Part shown: positions 34,031 to 42,063 of the stretch, in pieces
Layout: each line of letters opens with the position of its first letter
Numbering within the stretch: position 1 is the first letter of the stretch
Origin: Pseudomonas viridiflava
Lineage (GTDB): Bacteria > Pseudomonadota > Gammaproteobacteria > Pseudomonadales > Pseudomonadaceae
Assembly: GCF_900583165.1 (NCBI RefSeq)
Contig: NZ_UTKY01000010.1
Location: forward strand, 124,001-188,000
DNA: 64,000 nucleotides
Direction of reading: 5' to 3'
The notes under the pieces: generated by a model
What the model was told of the DNA's origin: nothing
The model's database searches: none
The model's input: only the letters and a program-made list of their open reading frames with translations
Program-made: the position numbers and the translations under genes

Positions 34031-35241
34031 CAGACCCGCGCAGCCGTCACGGCAGCCGAGCCCCAGGTGGTTCTCCAGCGGCGCTTCACGCCATGCAGGC
34101 CGAACCAGGCCAATACGCCCAGACTGGCGAACAACCATAGGGCCATCTGGTAGCTGCCGGTGCTTTGCTTGATCGCCCCCATGCCCGCCGCCAAGGCAAA
34201 ACCACCGATGCCACCGGCCATGCCGATCAGCCCAGTCATTACGCCGATTTCACGGCGGAACCGTTGCGGTACCAGTTGGAACACTGCGCCATTGCCGGCG
34301 CCGAGACCCAGCATGGTGCAGATGAAAAGGGCCAGTGCTGCGTAGGAACTTGGCAGGTTGAACCCTACCGCCGCGATGCAAATCGCTGCCACGCTATACA
34401 TGCCCAGCAAGGTACGAATCCCGCCGAATCGGTCCGCCAGTGCGCCACCGAGTGGGCGCATCAAGCTGCCGCCGAATACGCAGGCGGCGGTGTAGTAGCC
34501 GGCGGTGACCGGGCTCAGGCCGTACTGGTCGTTGAAATAGCCGGGCAGGGCACTGGCCAGGCCAATAAAGCCGCCGAAGGTCACGCTGTAGAAGAACATG
34601 AACCACCAGCTGTCGCGGTCGCCCAAGGCCTTGAAGTAATCAGCCATGGATTTGGCTTTTGGTCGTTCCGGGGCATTGCGCGCCAGCCAGGCAAACACGA
34701 TCAGGGTGAGGATCAGCGGAATCAGCGCAAAACCGAAGACGTTGCTCCAACCGAATGCGGCCGCCAGCACAGGTGCCAGCAGTGCGGCGAACACGGTGCC
34801 GGAGTTACCCGCGCCGGCGATACCCATGGCCTTGCCCTGGTGTTCTGCCGGGTACCACTGAGAAGCCAGGGGCAGGGCAACCGCAAATGAAGCGCCGGCC
34901 ATGCCCAGAAACACGCCCAGCAACAGGGCTTGTTCGTAGCTATGAATGCCCAGCTTCCAGGCGCCGAACAATGCCACTATCACAATAACCTGGCCGATCA
35001 GCCCGGCAGTCTTGGGCGACAGCTTGTCGGCCAGCATGCCCATCAGGAAACGCAGCACCGCGCCGGCCAGGATCGGCGTCGCCACCATCAAGCCACGCTG
35101 CTGGGTGGTCAGCTGCAAGTCGGCGGCGATTTGAATCGCCAACGGGCCCAACAGGTACCAAACCATGAAGCTCAGGTCGAAATACAGGAACGCGGCAAAC
35201 AGGGTCGGGGTGTGCCCGGATTTCCAGAAGCTTGATTTCAT
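34030..35241 (-). CDS. nasA: Nitrate/nitrite transporter, MFS (NarK/NasA type)
   Basis: A 403-residue major-facilitator protein with about 12 helices and the nitrate signature GNSGTVFAALLAPVLAAAFG (helix 5) and its counterpart GMAGGIGGFALAAG (helix 11). It brings nitrate into the cell. The ATG at 35241 has GAGG six bases upstream; the frame is open to 35406 but this region is the leader RNA. It is preceded by a leader with two ANTAR-type hairpins and a terminator, and nasT lies just upstream of that. The kinase gene follows with a one-base overlap. Confidence 0.93.
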   Translation of the reverse strand: MKSSFWKSGHTPTLFAAFLYFDLSFMVWYLLGPLAIQIAADLQLTTQQRGLMVATPILAGAVLRFLMGMLADKLSPKTAGLIGQVIVIVALFGAWKLGIHSYEQALLLGVFLGMAGASFAVALPLASQWYPAEHQGKAMGIAGAGNSGTVFAALLAPVLAAAFGWSNVFGFALIPLILTLIVFAWLARNAPERPKAKSMADYFKALGDRDSWWFMFFYSVTFGGFIGLASALPGYFNDQYGLSPVTAGYYTAACVFGGSLMRPLGGALADRFGGIRTLLGMYSVAAICIAAVGFNLPSSYAALALFICTMLGLGAGNGAVFQLVPQRFRREIGVMTGLIGMAGGIGGFALAAGMGAIKQSTGSYQMALWLFASLGVLAWFGLHGVKRRWRTTWGSAAVTAARV

Positions 35242-35337
35242 CACGCACCTCATCGGTTGGGAGTCTTGTAAGAAGGCCTGGTGATGGAACAGCCCGTTAC
35301 GGCCGCCCCACCGATCCCGTGCTAACGGGACCAAAAC

Positions 35338-35421
35338 AAAAAAACGCCGCCACCGGGTTCGCGTGGGCAAACCGGGTGTGCGACGTCTTTGTCGTGTGTG
35401 GGGCAACCGCCGTTGGTTACC
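35338..35421 (-). promoter_or_regulatory. NasT-responsive (ANTAR) leader RNA with intrinsic terminator
   Basis: Read on the minus strand. P1 (35421-35402): GGTAACC, loop AACGGC, GGTTGCC (one T-G wobble). P2 (35394-35381): CGAC, loop AAAGAC, GTCG. Both hexaloops have A at position 1 and G at position 4, the hallmark of ANTAR-protein binding hairpins, and only 7 bases separate them. A terminator follows: CGTCGC at 35385-35380 pairs with GCGGCG at 35350-35345, with an inner CCCGGTT / AACCCGG stem holding one bulge, then seven T (35344-35338). The left arm of the terminator overlaps the 3' arm of P2, so binding of NasT to P1-P2 would block the terminator and let nasA be transcribed. Confidence 0.85.
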
Positions 35422-35453
35422 TGTGAATATTCTTTAGCAAGAGCTGAGCCAAA

Positions 35454-36029
35454 TCAGCCGAGCAGCTCGCTCATGGCGATAATCTGCTCCGCTACCTGGA
35501 TCAGTTTCTGCTGGCGGCTCATGGCCTGGCGGCGCATCAGCGTGTAGGCCTCTTCTTCATTGCAGTGCTTCATTTTCATCAACATGCCCTTGGCCAGCTC
35601 GATGCGCTTGCGTTCGGCCAGTTGCTGGTCGCGTGCTTGCAGCTCGGCGCGCAAGGCCTGGTCGCTCTCAAAGCGGGCCATGGCCACGTCGAGGATCGGT
35701 TGCAGGCGCTGGGCCTGGATGCCTTCGACGATGTAGGCGCTGACGCCAGACTTGATCGCCTGGCGCATCACATTCGGGTCGTGCTCATCGGTAAACATCA
35801 CAATCGGCCGAGGCTGGTCGCGGCTCACCAGCACCACTTGCTCCATCACATCACGACCCGGTGACTCGGTATCGATCAGGATCACATCCGGGCGCACTGT
35901 TTCGACGCGTGCGGGCAGGTCGATGATCAGGCCGGACTCATCGATCACCTCAAAACCTGCTTCGATCAGCGCCGTTCTGAGGCGGCCGACCTTGCGCGGG
36001 GTGTCGTTGATCAGCAGGATTCGCAGCAT
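35454..36029 (-). CDS. nasT: ANTAR-domain antiterminator NasT
   Basis: A 191-residue response-regulator-like protein: receiver-type domain (about 1-120; DVILIDTESPG holds the candidate acceptor Asp) and C-terminal ANTAR RNA-binding three-helix domain (about 130-190, RIELAKGMLMKMKHCNEEEA then YTLMRRQAMSR). NasT binds leader RNA hairpins and prevents termination unless held by NasS in the absence of nitrate. The gene lies 13 bp downstream of nasS, and the leader of nasA with two matching hairpins lies just beyond its stop, in the same direction. Confidence 0.95.
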   Translation of the reverse strand: MLRILLINDTPRKVGRLRTALIEAGFEVIDESGLIIDLPARVETVRPDVILIDTESPGRDVMEQVVLVSRDQPRPIVMFTDEHDPNVMRQAIKSGVSAYIVEGIQAQRLQPILDVAMARFESDQALRAELQARDQQLAERKRIELAKGMLMKMKHCNEEEAYTLMRRQAMSRQQKLIQVAEQIIAMSELLG

Positions 36030-36041
36030 AAAGTCCTCCTG

Positions 36042-37268
36042 TCAGCGCAAGGCTTGTCGGCTGGGGTTATCGGCCAGGGCATGTAGGCGGAAGCTGCGGG
36101 CGTATCCACTGGGGTCCGAGCCGTCCCAGATTTTGCCGTCGATCAGTTGGCTGCTGCGCATGTCCTCGGTGCTGGCTTTGACGCCCATAGCCTGGGCTGC
36201 CTGGCGATAAAGCGCCAGTTGCTGTACTTGGCGGGCAACACTGAGGTAGTCAGGGTCTTCGCGCAACAAGCCCCAGCGACGGAACTGAGTCATGAACCAC
36301 ATGCCGTCGCAAAGGTAGGGCAGGTTCACTTCGCCATCGGCAAAAAACCGCAGTGCATGGGGGTCTTGCCATTGATTACCCAGGCCATCGTCGTAGGCGC
36401 CCAACAACCTTGGTTCGATGCAGTCGAGTGGGGCGTCGAGGTAATCGCGGCCGCTGAGCAACTGTGCAGTGGAGCGGCGGTTTTCGGTGCTTTCTTCTAT
36501 AAAGCGGCTGGCCTCCAGGATCGCCATCACCAGTACACGGGCAGTGTTTGGGTATTGGTCGACGAAGGCCTGCGTGCAGCCGAGAACTTTTTCCGGATGA
36601 TTCGGCCAGATCGCCTGGGTGGTCGCAAGGGTAAAGCCCTGATTTTGTCGTACCGCGCTGGCGCACCAGGGCTCGCCGACACAAAAGCCATCGATGCGTC
36701 CGGCTTGCAGGTGCGCGACCATTTGCGGCGGCGGCACCACCACGCTGTCCACATCCTGTAACGGATGAATGCCCTGGCTCGCCAGCCAGTAATACAGCCA
36801 CATGGCATGGGTACCGGTGGGAAAGGTCTGGGCGAAGGTCAGTTTTGTTCGGCTTTGGTGCACGTGGCGGTCCAGTGCTTCAGGAGTGGTCACGCCTTGC
36901 TGTTGCAGGTCACGAGACAGATTGATGCTCTGGCCGTTCTGATTCAGCCCCATCAGTACCGCCATGTCGGTGGGCGCCACGCCGCCAATGCCCAGGTGCA
37001 CGGCATAAATTAGCCCGTACAGGCTATGGGCGGCGTCTAGCTCTCCGCTGACGAGTTTGTCCCGCAGGTTGGCCCATGAAGACTGGCGCTTGAGGTTCAA
37101 CGTCAACCCATAAGGTTGGGCGAAGCCCTGGGTGGCGGCCACCACCAGTGAGGCGCAATCGGTCAAGGCCATGAAGCCGAGGTCGAGGCTGCTTTTCTCC
37201 GGGGCATCACTGCCGTTGACCCAAGCCAGCGGGTCGTTTATCGGGCTGTTGCCGGCCGAATCATTCAT
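36042..37268 (-). CDS. nasS: Nitrate sensor NasS (NrtA/CmpA-like binding protein)
   Basis: A 408-residue protein of the nitrate/bicarbonate ABC substrate-binding family without a signal peptide, as expected of the cytoplasmic sensor NasS. Typical segments are LDLGFMALTDCASLVVAATQ, QSSWANLRDKLVSGELDAAH, RIDGFCVGEPWCA and GEVNLPYLCDGMWFMTQFRR. Without nitrate it binds and inhibits NasT; with nitrate it lets go. AGG five bases upstream supports the ATG at 37268; GTG at 37274 is the alternative. No transporter permease or ATPase genes follow, which favours a sensor over an ABC component. Confidence 0.93.
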   Translation of the reverse strand: MNDSAGNSPINDPLAWVNGSDAPEKSSLDLGFMALTDCASLVVAATQGFAQPYGLTLNLKRQSSWANLRDKLVSGELDAAHSLYGLIYAVHLGIGGVAPTDMAVLMGLNQNGQSINLSRDLQQQGVTTPEALDRHVHQSRTKLTFAQTFPTGTHAMWLYYWLASQGIHPLQDVDSVVVPPPQMVAHLQAGRIDGFCVGEPWCASAVRQNQGFTLATTQAIWPNHPEKVLGCTQAFVDQYPNTARVLVMAILEASRFIEESTENRRSTAQLLSGRDYLDAPLDCIEPRLLGAYDDGLGNQWQDPHALRFFADGEVNLPYLCDGMWFMTQFRRWGLLREDPDYLSVARQVQQLALYRQAAQAMGVKASTEDMRSSQLIDGKIWDGSDPSGYARSFRLHALADNPSRQALR

Positions 37269-37516
37269 CAACACCTACCTTTTCTTTCAAAAAAAAGCGC
37301 CGTTCCCTCAGATGGCGGGGCAAGCCATTGCGGGTAACGACGCCTTTGTCCGTAAGCGCGCTCCGTCGTTGGCGCGTGCTTTTGTAGGGAGTTCATAGCA
37401 AGGCACATGCCATGGGCCGAAGAGCGCAGTGGGCCGTCAACTTTCCATCAAGATTGAAACCGGGCGGCCTTTCAGTATGGCCGCTTCTTAATGCCCGGCG
37501 CCCAGGAATTCCCACG

Positions 37517-38965
37517 GTGTACGCAGCCTCTCTCTCCACGATTTCGCGCTTCTGGCTGCTGCTTATGGCGCTGCTGCTCGGAGGTGCGCCTGCCTGGGGC
37601 GAGGTTTATCGGGCACAGAATGAAAGCCTGCATACCGTCTTTACGGCGCTGTCGATTCCGCTGGGCTTGCCCATTGTGGTCAGTCGAACGGTGGCACTTG
37701 CGCGTTTCAGTGGGGTATTGGATTTCGACGATCCACAACACGCCCTGCAGGCCGTTATTTCCCAGCATGACTTGATCGAGTACAGCAATGGGCAAGCGAT
37801 TTACGTCTATGACGCCAGCGAAACCAAGAGCTCGGCAGTTGCGTTGCGGCACATCTCCGTCGAGCGATTTCGTAGCCTCATGCGCCGTTCGGGGCTTGAT
37901 GAATCACGCTACCCCCTGCGCGAAGCTGGCGGGCGCACGTTCTATGTGTCTGGCCCCCCAAATTACGTCGACCAGGTGTTGAGACTGGCCCAACTCATGG
38001 ACCGGCAGAGGGCTGCGCTGCGCGTAGGCACCCAGGCCTTTGGTGTAGTGCAGGTGTTCAATACCCACGTGGCGGACCGGCAGTACACCCTGGGCGACGC
38101 CCCGGTTACCGTGCCAGGCATGGCCTCGATGATCGAGACCCTGCTGGCCGGTGAGCAGAAAGGCCCGCTGGCCGACAAGAGCCTGGCGCTTATCGCATAT
38201 CCGGACACCAACAGCTTGCTGATCAAAGGCCGCCCGGAACAAGTGAAGATCATTGAGCGATTGGTGGCGGAGCTGGACATGCCCAAGCGGCCGATCGAGG
38301 TCTCGTTGTGGATGGTCGACATTGAGCAACGAGAGTTGAAGGCGCTTGGCCTTGAGTGGGACAGCGAAACCAAGGCCGCCACTTCCCGAATCATGGAACC
38401 TATGGAGGATAACCGCGTAATGGCGCAGATCGCCGCGCTGGAGCGTCGTCGTCGCGCAAGGGTCGTCGCGCTGCCAGTGATTCTCACCCAGGAGAATGTG
38501 CCGGCGGTGTTTCAGGACAACCACACCTTTTATCTACCCGGCCCAGGAGAAGACCCCGTCGACTGGAAGCCCGTGCAATACGGCGCCCGGGTCAGCGTGC
38601 TGCCGCGCTTCACTGACGCTCACCAGGTCGAGATGCTACTGGCCATTGAGGATGGCCGCCAGGTGACCGAAGCAGGGCGGCGTGCAAAGCCAGCGGCGGT
38701 TGGGCGGGTTAGCCTCAACAGTGTGGTGCGTGTGCCGCAGGGCAAGCGGTTATGGCTGGGGGCGTTCCAGCGGGAGGCGCGCCTTGGGCGCAGTGCCGCA
38801 ACGGGTGGGGCAGCGGAAGTCCGTCTGTTTGTCATTCAAGCTCGGGCGGTGGGTGACGAGTTGAAGACAACGGCTGGAGGTATCGGGCCACCACCCTTGA
38901 CGGCTGCGCAATACGAGCGAGTGCAACGCGCTTTTGTGCGGCCGGACCCCTCTGTTTCTCCGTGA
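37517..38965 (+). CDS. Type III secretion secretin, InvG/SctC-like
   Basis: A secretin-family outer-membrane ring protein of 482 residues if started at the GTG at 37517 (AGGAA upstream; signal peptide FWLLLMALLLGGAPAWG). The frame is open to an ATG at 37412, which would put 35 unlikely residues before the signal. N0/N1-type ring domains (LPIVVSRTVALARFSGVLDF; LRHISVERFRSLMRRSG) are followed by NSLLIKGRPEQVKIIERLVA and a secretin core ending in SLNSVVRVPQGKRLWLGAFQ. No other injectisome core gene is within the window. The next two genes resemble hilA and iagB, so the set looks like a relic of an SPI-1-type island. Confidence 0.8.
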   Translation: MYAASLSTISRFWLLLMALLLGGAPAWGEVYRAQNESLHTVFTALSIPLGLPIVVSRTVALARFSGVLDFDDPQHALQAVISQHDLIEYSNGQAIYVYDASETKSSAVALRHISVERFRSLMRRSGLDESRYPLREAGGRTFYVSGPPNYVDQVLRLAQLMDRQRAALRVGTQAFGVVQVFNTHVADRQYTLGDAPVTVPGMASMIETLLAGEQKGPLADKSLALIAYPDTNSLLIKGRPEQVKIIERLVAELDMPKRPIEVSLWMVDIEQRELKALGLEWDSETKAATSRIMEPMEDNRVMAQIAALERRRRARVVALPVILTQENVPAVFQDNHTFYLPGPGEDPVDWKPVQYGARVSVLPRFTDAHQVEMLLAIEDGRQVTEAGRRAKPAAVGRVSLNSVVRVPQGKRLWLGAFQREARLGRSAATGGAAEVRLFVIQARAVGDELKTTAGGIGPPPLTAAQYERVQRAFVRPDPSVSP

Positions 38966-39164
38966 TTAAGCTTGAGTTACAGGAGGCTTATCAGACATGG
39001 CAGTCCGGTGGCGCCGTAGAGAGAAATATCTTACGGGGCAGCTTTGAAACGCATCGGATCTATGGGCTTTTTCCTAAGGCGGGTACCAGGGCGAGTTTCT
39101 ATAGTCCTGGCGTTAGTACAAAAAAGAAGGGTTTAAATGTCAGTAGTCGGATGCAGAGGTGGTT

Positions 39165-39563
39165 ATGGCCGTCGTAAATGATGGGGGGACGGCTACATCC
39201 CTGGTCTTTTCCCACTGGACCCTTCACCCAGAGGGCCGCCTGAGCAGTGACGGCCTGGATGTTCAATTACCTCCCAAGGAGGGAAAGGTCCTTCGGCTGC
39301 TGCTGCTCTCCGGCGGAGTGTTGATGACTAAGGACCGTCTGCTGGAAATGGCTTGGCCCCAGGGGGAGGTGGCCGAGGAGTCACTGACCCGCTGCATCTA
39401 TTCCCTGCGTAAACACCTTGGGGCCGACAAGGGGTTCATCAAGACAATCTACGGAAGAGGGTATCGATTCACCTGTGCGGTGAGGGTCGAGTGGCAAGAG
39501 CCAGGCGCTGATGACTGCGTGGCGCAGGTGTGTTCGGCATGTGGCCAGGTTCGCCGTGGGTAG
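39165..39563 (+). CDS. Winged-helix regulator, HilA DNA-binding-domain-like
   Basis: A 132-residue OmpR/ToxR-type DNA-binding domain (LPPKEGKVLRLLLLSGGVLM, RCIYSLRKHLG, FIKTIYGRGYRFTC) with no receiver and no sensor part. It resembles the N-terminal DNA-binding domain of HilA, which in Salmonella is about 550 residues and is followed directly by iagB; here too an IagB-like gene follows, overlapping it. The protein ends in a short Cys-containing tail (CSACGQ). It may be a cut-down regulator of the neighbouring secretin. The ATG at 39165 with AGAGG upstream is preferred to the GTG at 39159. Confidence 0.7.
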   Translation: MAVVNDGGTATSLVFSHWTLHPEGRLSSDGLDVQLPPKEGKVLRLLLLSGGVLMTKDRLLEMAWPQGEVAEESLTRCIYSLRKHLGADKGFIKTIYGRGYRFTCAVRVEWQEPGADDCVAQVCSACGQVRRG

Positions 39564-40014
39564 GCGCTGCAAGTGTCTATTGTTTGGCTTACTGATGGGC
39601 AGCAGCCAGGCGCATGCTTATTGTTGGGCCGAGGTCGGCAGTCAGTTCGACATTGAACCGGAGTTGTTGCAGGCAATCGCTGCGGTGGAGTCTGGGTACC
39701 GCGCAGATGCGATGAACATCGCCAACCGCAACGGCACCCGGGATATCGGGCTGATGCAGATCAACAGCATCCATCTGCCACGCTTGCTCAAATTGGGCAT
39801 TACCGAGGAGCGATTATTGGACGAGCCTTGTCTGTCGGTGGAGGTGGGTGCCTCGATTCTTGCCGAATTCATCCAGCGTTTTGGCTACAACTGGACGGCG
39901 GTGGGGGCCTACAATGCCGGATCGGGTGCGGGGTCTGAGCGTGAGTCACTGCGCATGCAGTATGCGCAGAAAATATGGGCGCGTTATGAGGCGCTGGTGT
40001 CACTGCGCTACTGA
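39511..40014 (+). CDS. Lytic transglycosylase, IagB-like
   Basis: A 167-residue secreted SLT-type lytic transglycosylase that opens peptidoglycan for assembly of an envelope machine. It has a signal peptide (CLLFGLLMGSSQAHA), catalytic Glu in AIAAVESGYR, then DIGLMQINSIHLPRL and WTAVGAYNAGSGAG. T3SS-associated IagB/IpgF proteins have this size and pattern. With the ATG at 39511 it overlaps the HilA-like gene by 53 bases; GTG codons at 39541 and 39556 are alternatives with a shorter overlap. The surrounding secretin and regulator suggest a secretion-linked role. Confidence 0.82.
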   Translation: MTAWRRCVRHVARFAVGRRCKCLLFGLLMGSSQAHAYCWAEVGSQFDIEPELLQAIAAVESGYRADAMNIANRNGTRDIGLMQINSIHLPRLLKLGITEERLLDEPCLSVEVGASILAEFIQRFGYNWTAVGAYNAGSGAGSERESLRMQYAQKIWARYEALVSLRY

Positions 40015-40099
40015 TGGTTGGGCGTCACGCCTCGCACGCAACCCGTTACCCCGGCTATAATCGCTGCCACCTTTCGCCGCCACCGAGTCTAGCCCGCCC

Positions 40100-41119
40100 A
40101 TGTATACCCTGGCCCGCCAGCTGTTGTTCAAACTTTCCCCGGAAACCTCCCACGATCTGTCCTTGGACCTGATCGGCGCCGGTGGCCGCCTGGGGCTCAA
40201 TGGCCTGGTATGCAAGGCGCCGGCGAAAATGCCGGTGTCGGTGATGGGGCTGGAGTTTCCCAATCCGGTCGGGTTGGCGGCAGGTCTGGACAAGAACGGC
40301 GCGGCCATCGACGGCTTTGCGCAACTGGGTTTCGGTTTTGTCGAAATCGGCACCGTGACCCCGCGACCGCAGCCGGGTAACCCCAAACCGCGTATTTTCC
40401 GCCTGCCAGACGCCGAGGCGATCATCAACCGCATGGGCTTCAACAACCTGGGCGTTGATCACTTGCTGTCGCGGGTTGAAGCGGCCAAGTACAAGGGCAT
40501 CCTGGGTATCAATATCGGCAAGAATTTCGACACCCCAGTCGAGCGTGCGGTGGATGACTATCTAATCTGCCTGGACAAGGTCTACGCCCACGCCAGCTAT
40601 GTGACCGTCAACGTCAGCTCGCCCAACACCCCTGGCCTGCGCAGCCTGCAGTTCGGTGATTCTCTCAAGCAGCTGCTCGAAGCACTGCGTCAGCGCCAGG
40701 AAGACCTGGCCGTGCGCCATGGCAAACGCGTACCGCTGGCGATCAAGATCGCCCCAGACATGAGCGACGAAGAAACCGTGCTGGTGGCTCAAGCGTTGTT
40801 GGATTCGGGCATGGACGCGGTGATCGCCACCAATACCACCCTCAGCCGTGTCGGCGTCGAAGGCTTGGCCCATGGTGACGAAGCGGGTGGTTTGTCGGGT
40901 GCCCCGGTGCGCGAGCAAAGCACCCATATCGTCAAGGTACTGGCCGCCGAGTTGGCCGGGCGTTTGCCGATTATTGCCGCGGGCGGTATCACCGAAGGCA
41001 AGCACGCGGCTGAGAAGATCGCTGCTGGCGCCAGCCTGGTGCAACTGTACTCCGGGTTCATCTACAAGGGCCCGGCGCTGATTCGCCAGTCGGTAGATGC
41101 AATCGCGGCATTGCGCTGA
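40100..41119 (+). CDS. pyrD: Dihydroorotate dehydrogenase (quinone)
   Basis: A 339-residue class 2 enzyme oxidising dihydroorotate to orotate with FMN and the quinone pool in pyrimidine synthesis. An N-terminal membrane-association helix ([20 protein letters not shown]) marks class 2. FMN- and substrate-binding stretches are [44 protein letters not shown] (catalytic Ser region) and [19 protein letters not shown]. The length is normal. It is a single gene between the T3SS-like relic and rmf. Confidence 0.97.
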   Translation: MYTLARQLLFKLSPETSHDLSLDLIGAGGRLGLNGLVCKAPAKMPVSVMGLEFPNPVGLAAGLDKNGAAIDGFAQLGFGFVEIGTVTPRPQPGNPKPRIFRLPDAEAIINRMGFNNLGVDHLLSRVEAAKYKGILGINIGKNFDTPVERAVDDYLICLDKVYAHASYVTVNVSSPNTPGLRSLQFGDSLKQLLEALRQRQEDLAVRHGKRVPLAIKIAPDMSDEETVLVAQALLDSGMDAVIATNTTLSRVGVEGLAHGDEAGGLSGAPVREQSTHIVKVLAAELAGRLPIIAAGGITEGKHAAEKIAAGASLVQLYSGFIYKGPALIRQSVDAIAALR

Positions 41120-41126
41120 TCCACTG

Positions 41127-41172
41127 CAATCGGGGGCAAGTCGAATCGTCGCACCGCCCCTCCCATATTGGC
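41127..41172. repeat. Single variant REP unit with 16-bp insert
   Basis: Reads CGGGGGCAAG, TCGAATCGTCGCACCG, CCCCTCCCATATTGG: the inverted twin of the variant arm at 22.34 kb. It has no inverted partner here. It lies just after pyrD. Confidence 0.8.
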
Positions 41173-41204
41173 TCGAGCGTGTCAGCCCTTATTCTGCGGC
41201 CATT

Positions 41205-41228
41205 AAAAAGGGCTCCATAAAGGAGCCC
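41205..41228 (-). terminator. Intrinsic terminator of rmf
   Basis: On the minus strand, GGGCTCC (41228-41222) pairs with GGAGCCC (41216-41210) and is followed by TTTTT (41209-41205). It lies about 90 bp beyond the rmf stop; the converging pyrD has no T-tract of its own. Confidence 0.8.
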
Positions 41229-41315
41229 CCTGGGCCGAAGCCCGCCGCCCGGATAGGACGTGCGTGGTTAAGTCGTTACATATTCAAGTTGATGTGTCGG
41301 AATTAAATGCCCTGA

Positions 41316-41531
41316 TTAGCCGACGGCGTGAAGTTCGTTGAGTCTGTGGATTCCCGCAGTGCCAGTCATACCGTCCCAGTTGTCGCCGCGTCCTTCTCGC
41401 CAGCCGTTGATCCAGGCTTGGCGTACCGACGGTAGAGTAAATGGGCAAAGCTCACGGGATTTGCCATGAACGCCATATTGATATCCGCGTAAAAATGCTC
41501 TTTCCAACGGATCACGCTTAAGTCTTCTCAT
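41316..41531 (-). CDS. rmf: Ribosome modulation factor
   Basis: A 71-residue basic protein that joins 70S ribosomes into inactive 100S dimers in stationary phase. The family sequence RDPLERAFLRGYQYGVHGKS and VRQAWINGWREGRGDNWDGM is complete. GGGAAACACCC precedes the ATG, with weak Shine-Dalgarno character. The 5' region contains several tandem hairpins that match the place of the described rmf RNA motif, so RNA-level control is likely. Confidence 0.96.
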   Translation of the reverse strand: MRRLKRDPLERAFLRGYQYGVHGKSRELCPFTLPSVRQAWINGWREGRGDNWDGMTGTAGIHRLNELHAVG

Positions 41532-41571
41532 AGGGTGTTTCCCTCACTTGTTGACTGTCTTGATATCCTTC

Positions 41572-41663
41572 GACCTCGTCTGAGGTCGGGCAGAGTTTTT
41601 CTGCCGTTGGTGGGCTCGCTGCCGGCGTGGCGAGCCGATGTGTTGGCGTCGTGACGGCGCCAA
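41572..41663 (-). promoter_or_regulatory. Structured rmf leader: four tandem hairpins (rmf RNA motif)
   Basis: Four inverted repeats sit side by side: GACCTC/GAGGTC (41572-41587), GGCAGA/TCTGCC (41589-41605), GGCTCGC/GCGAGCC (41613-41636) and TTGGCG/CGCCAA (41643-41663). They begin about 40 bp upstream of the rmf start. A conserved 'rmf motif' has been described upstream of rmf in Pseudomonas; I identify this region with it by position and structure, not by alignment. No reading frame covers it. Confidence 0.65.
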
Positions 41664-41749
41664 CCTGTGTTGAGTTCTAACCAATAGGTCACATGGATTC
41701 AATGATCGTTTTGTCATAAGCACGTAACGATAACGATGCTATAGCCATA

Positions 41750-41792
41750 AGCTGGGATGGCTTTTCGCCCCATTTATGGGGCAAAGCCAGCT
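41750..41792. other. Strong long hairpin in the rmf-rlmKL gap
   Basis: AGCT, GGCTTT and GCCCCAT are mirrored by ATGGGGC, AAAGCC and AGCT around a TT loop, with two small interruptions. There is no T-run on either side, so it is not a standard terminator. It lies 220 bp upstream of rmf and 270 bp upstream of rlmKL and could belong to either leader or to an unannotated RNA. The rest of the 530-bp gap (41532-42063) shows only AT-richer, promoter-like sequence. Confidence 0.5.
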
Positions 41793-42063
41793 ATGATGCA
41801 CCCTGCAATGAGGCTGGGTTTAATCCTTTAGTGAGAATGCCCGCTCGTTGCAGTCGGTTATTATTCGACGAAGGGTCGGAATATTTCCTTTTGTTGCGCC
41901 ACAGTATTGATCTGCCCCGTCAACCAAGGCCTGCGGGCCTGGCAGGCGGGGTGGGACGGCACATTTGTGCCACGCGAGCACTCTTCAAGAAAAGTGCTTG
42001 ATTGAAAACCGAACCGGCGATGCGTCGCCCGTTCATTTATTGCTGAAAAGCCTGGAATGCCCC

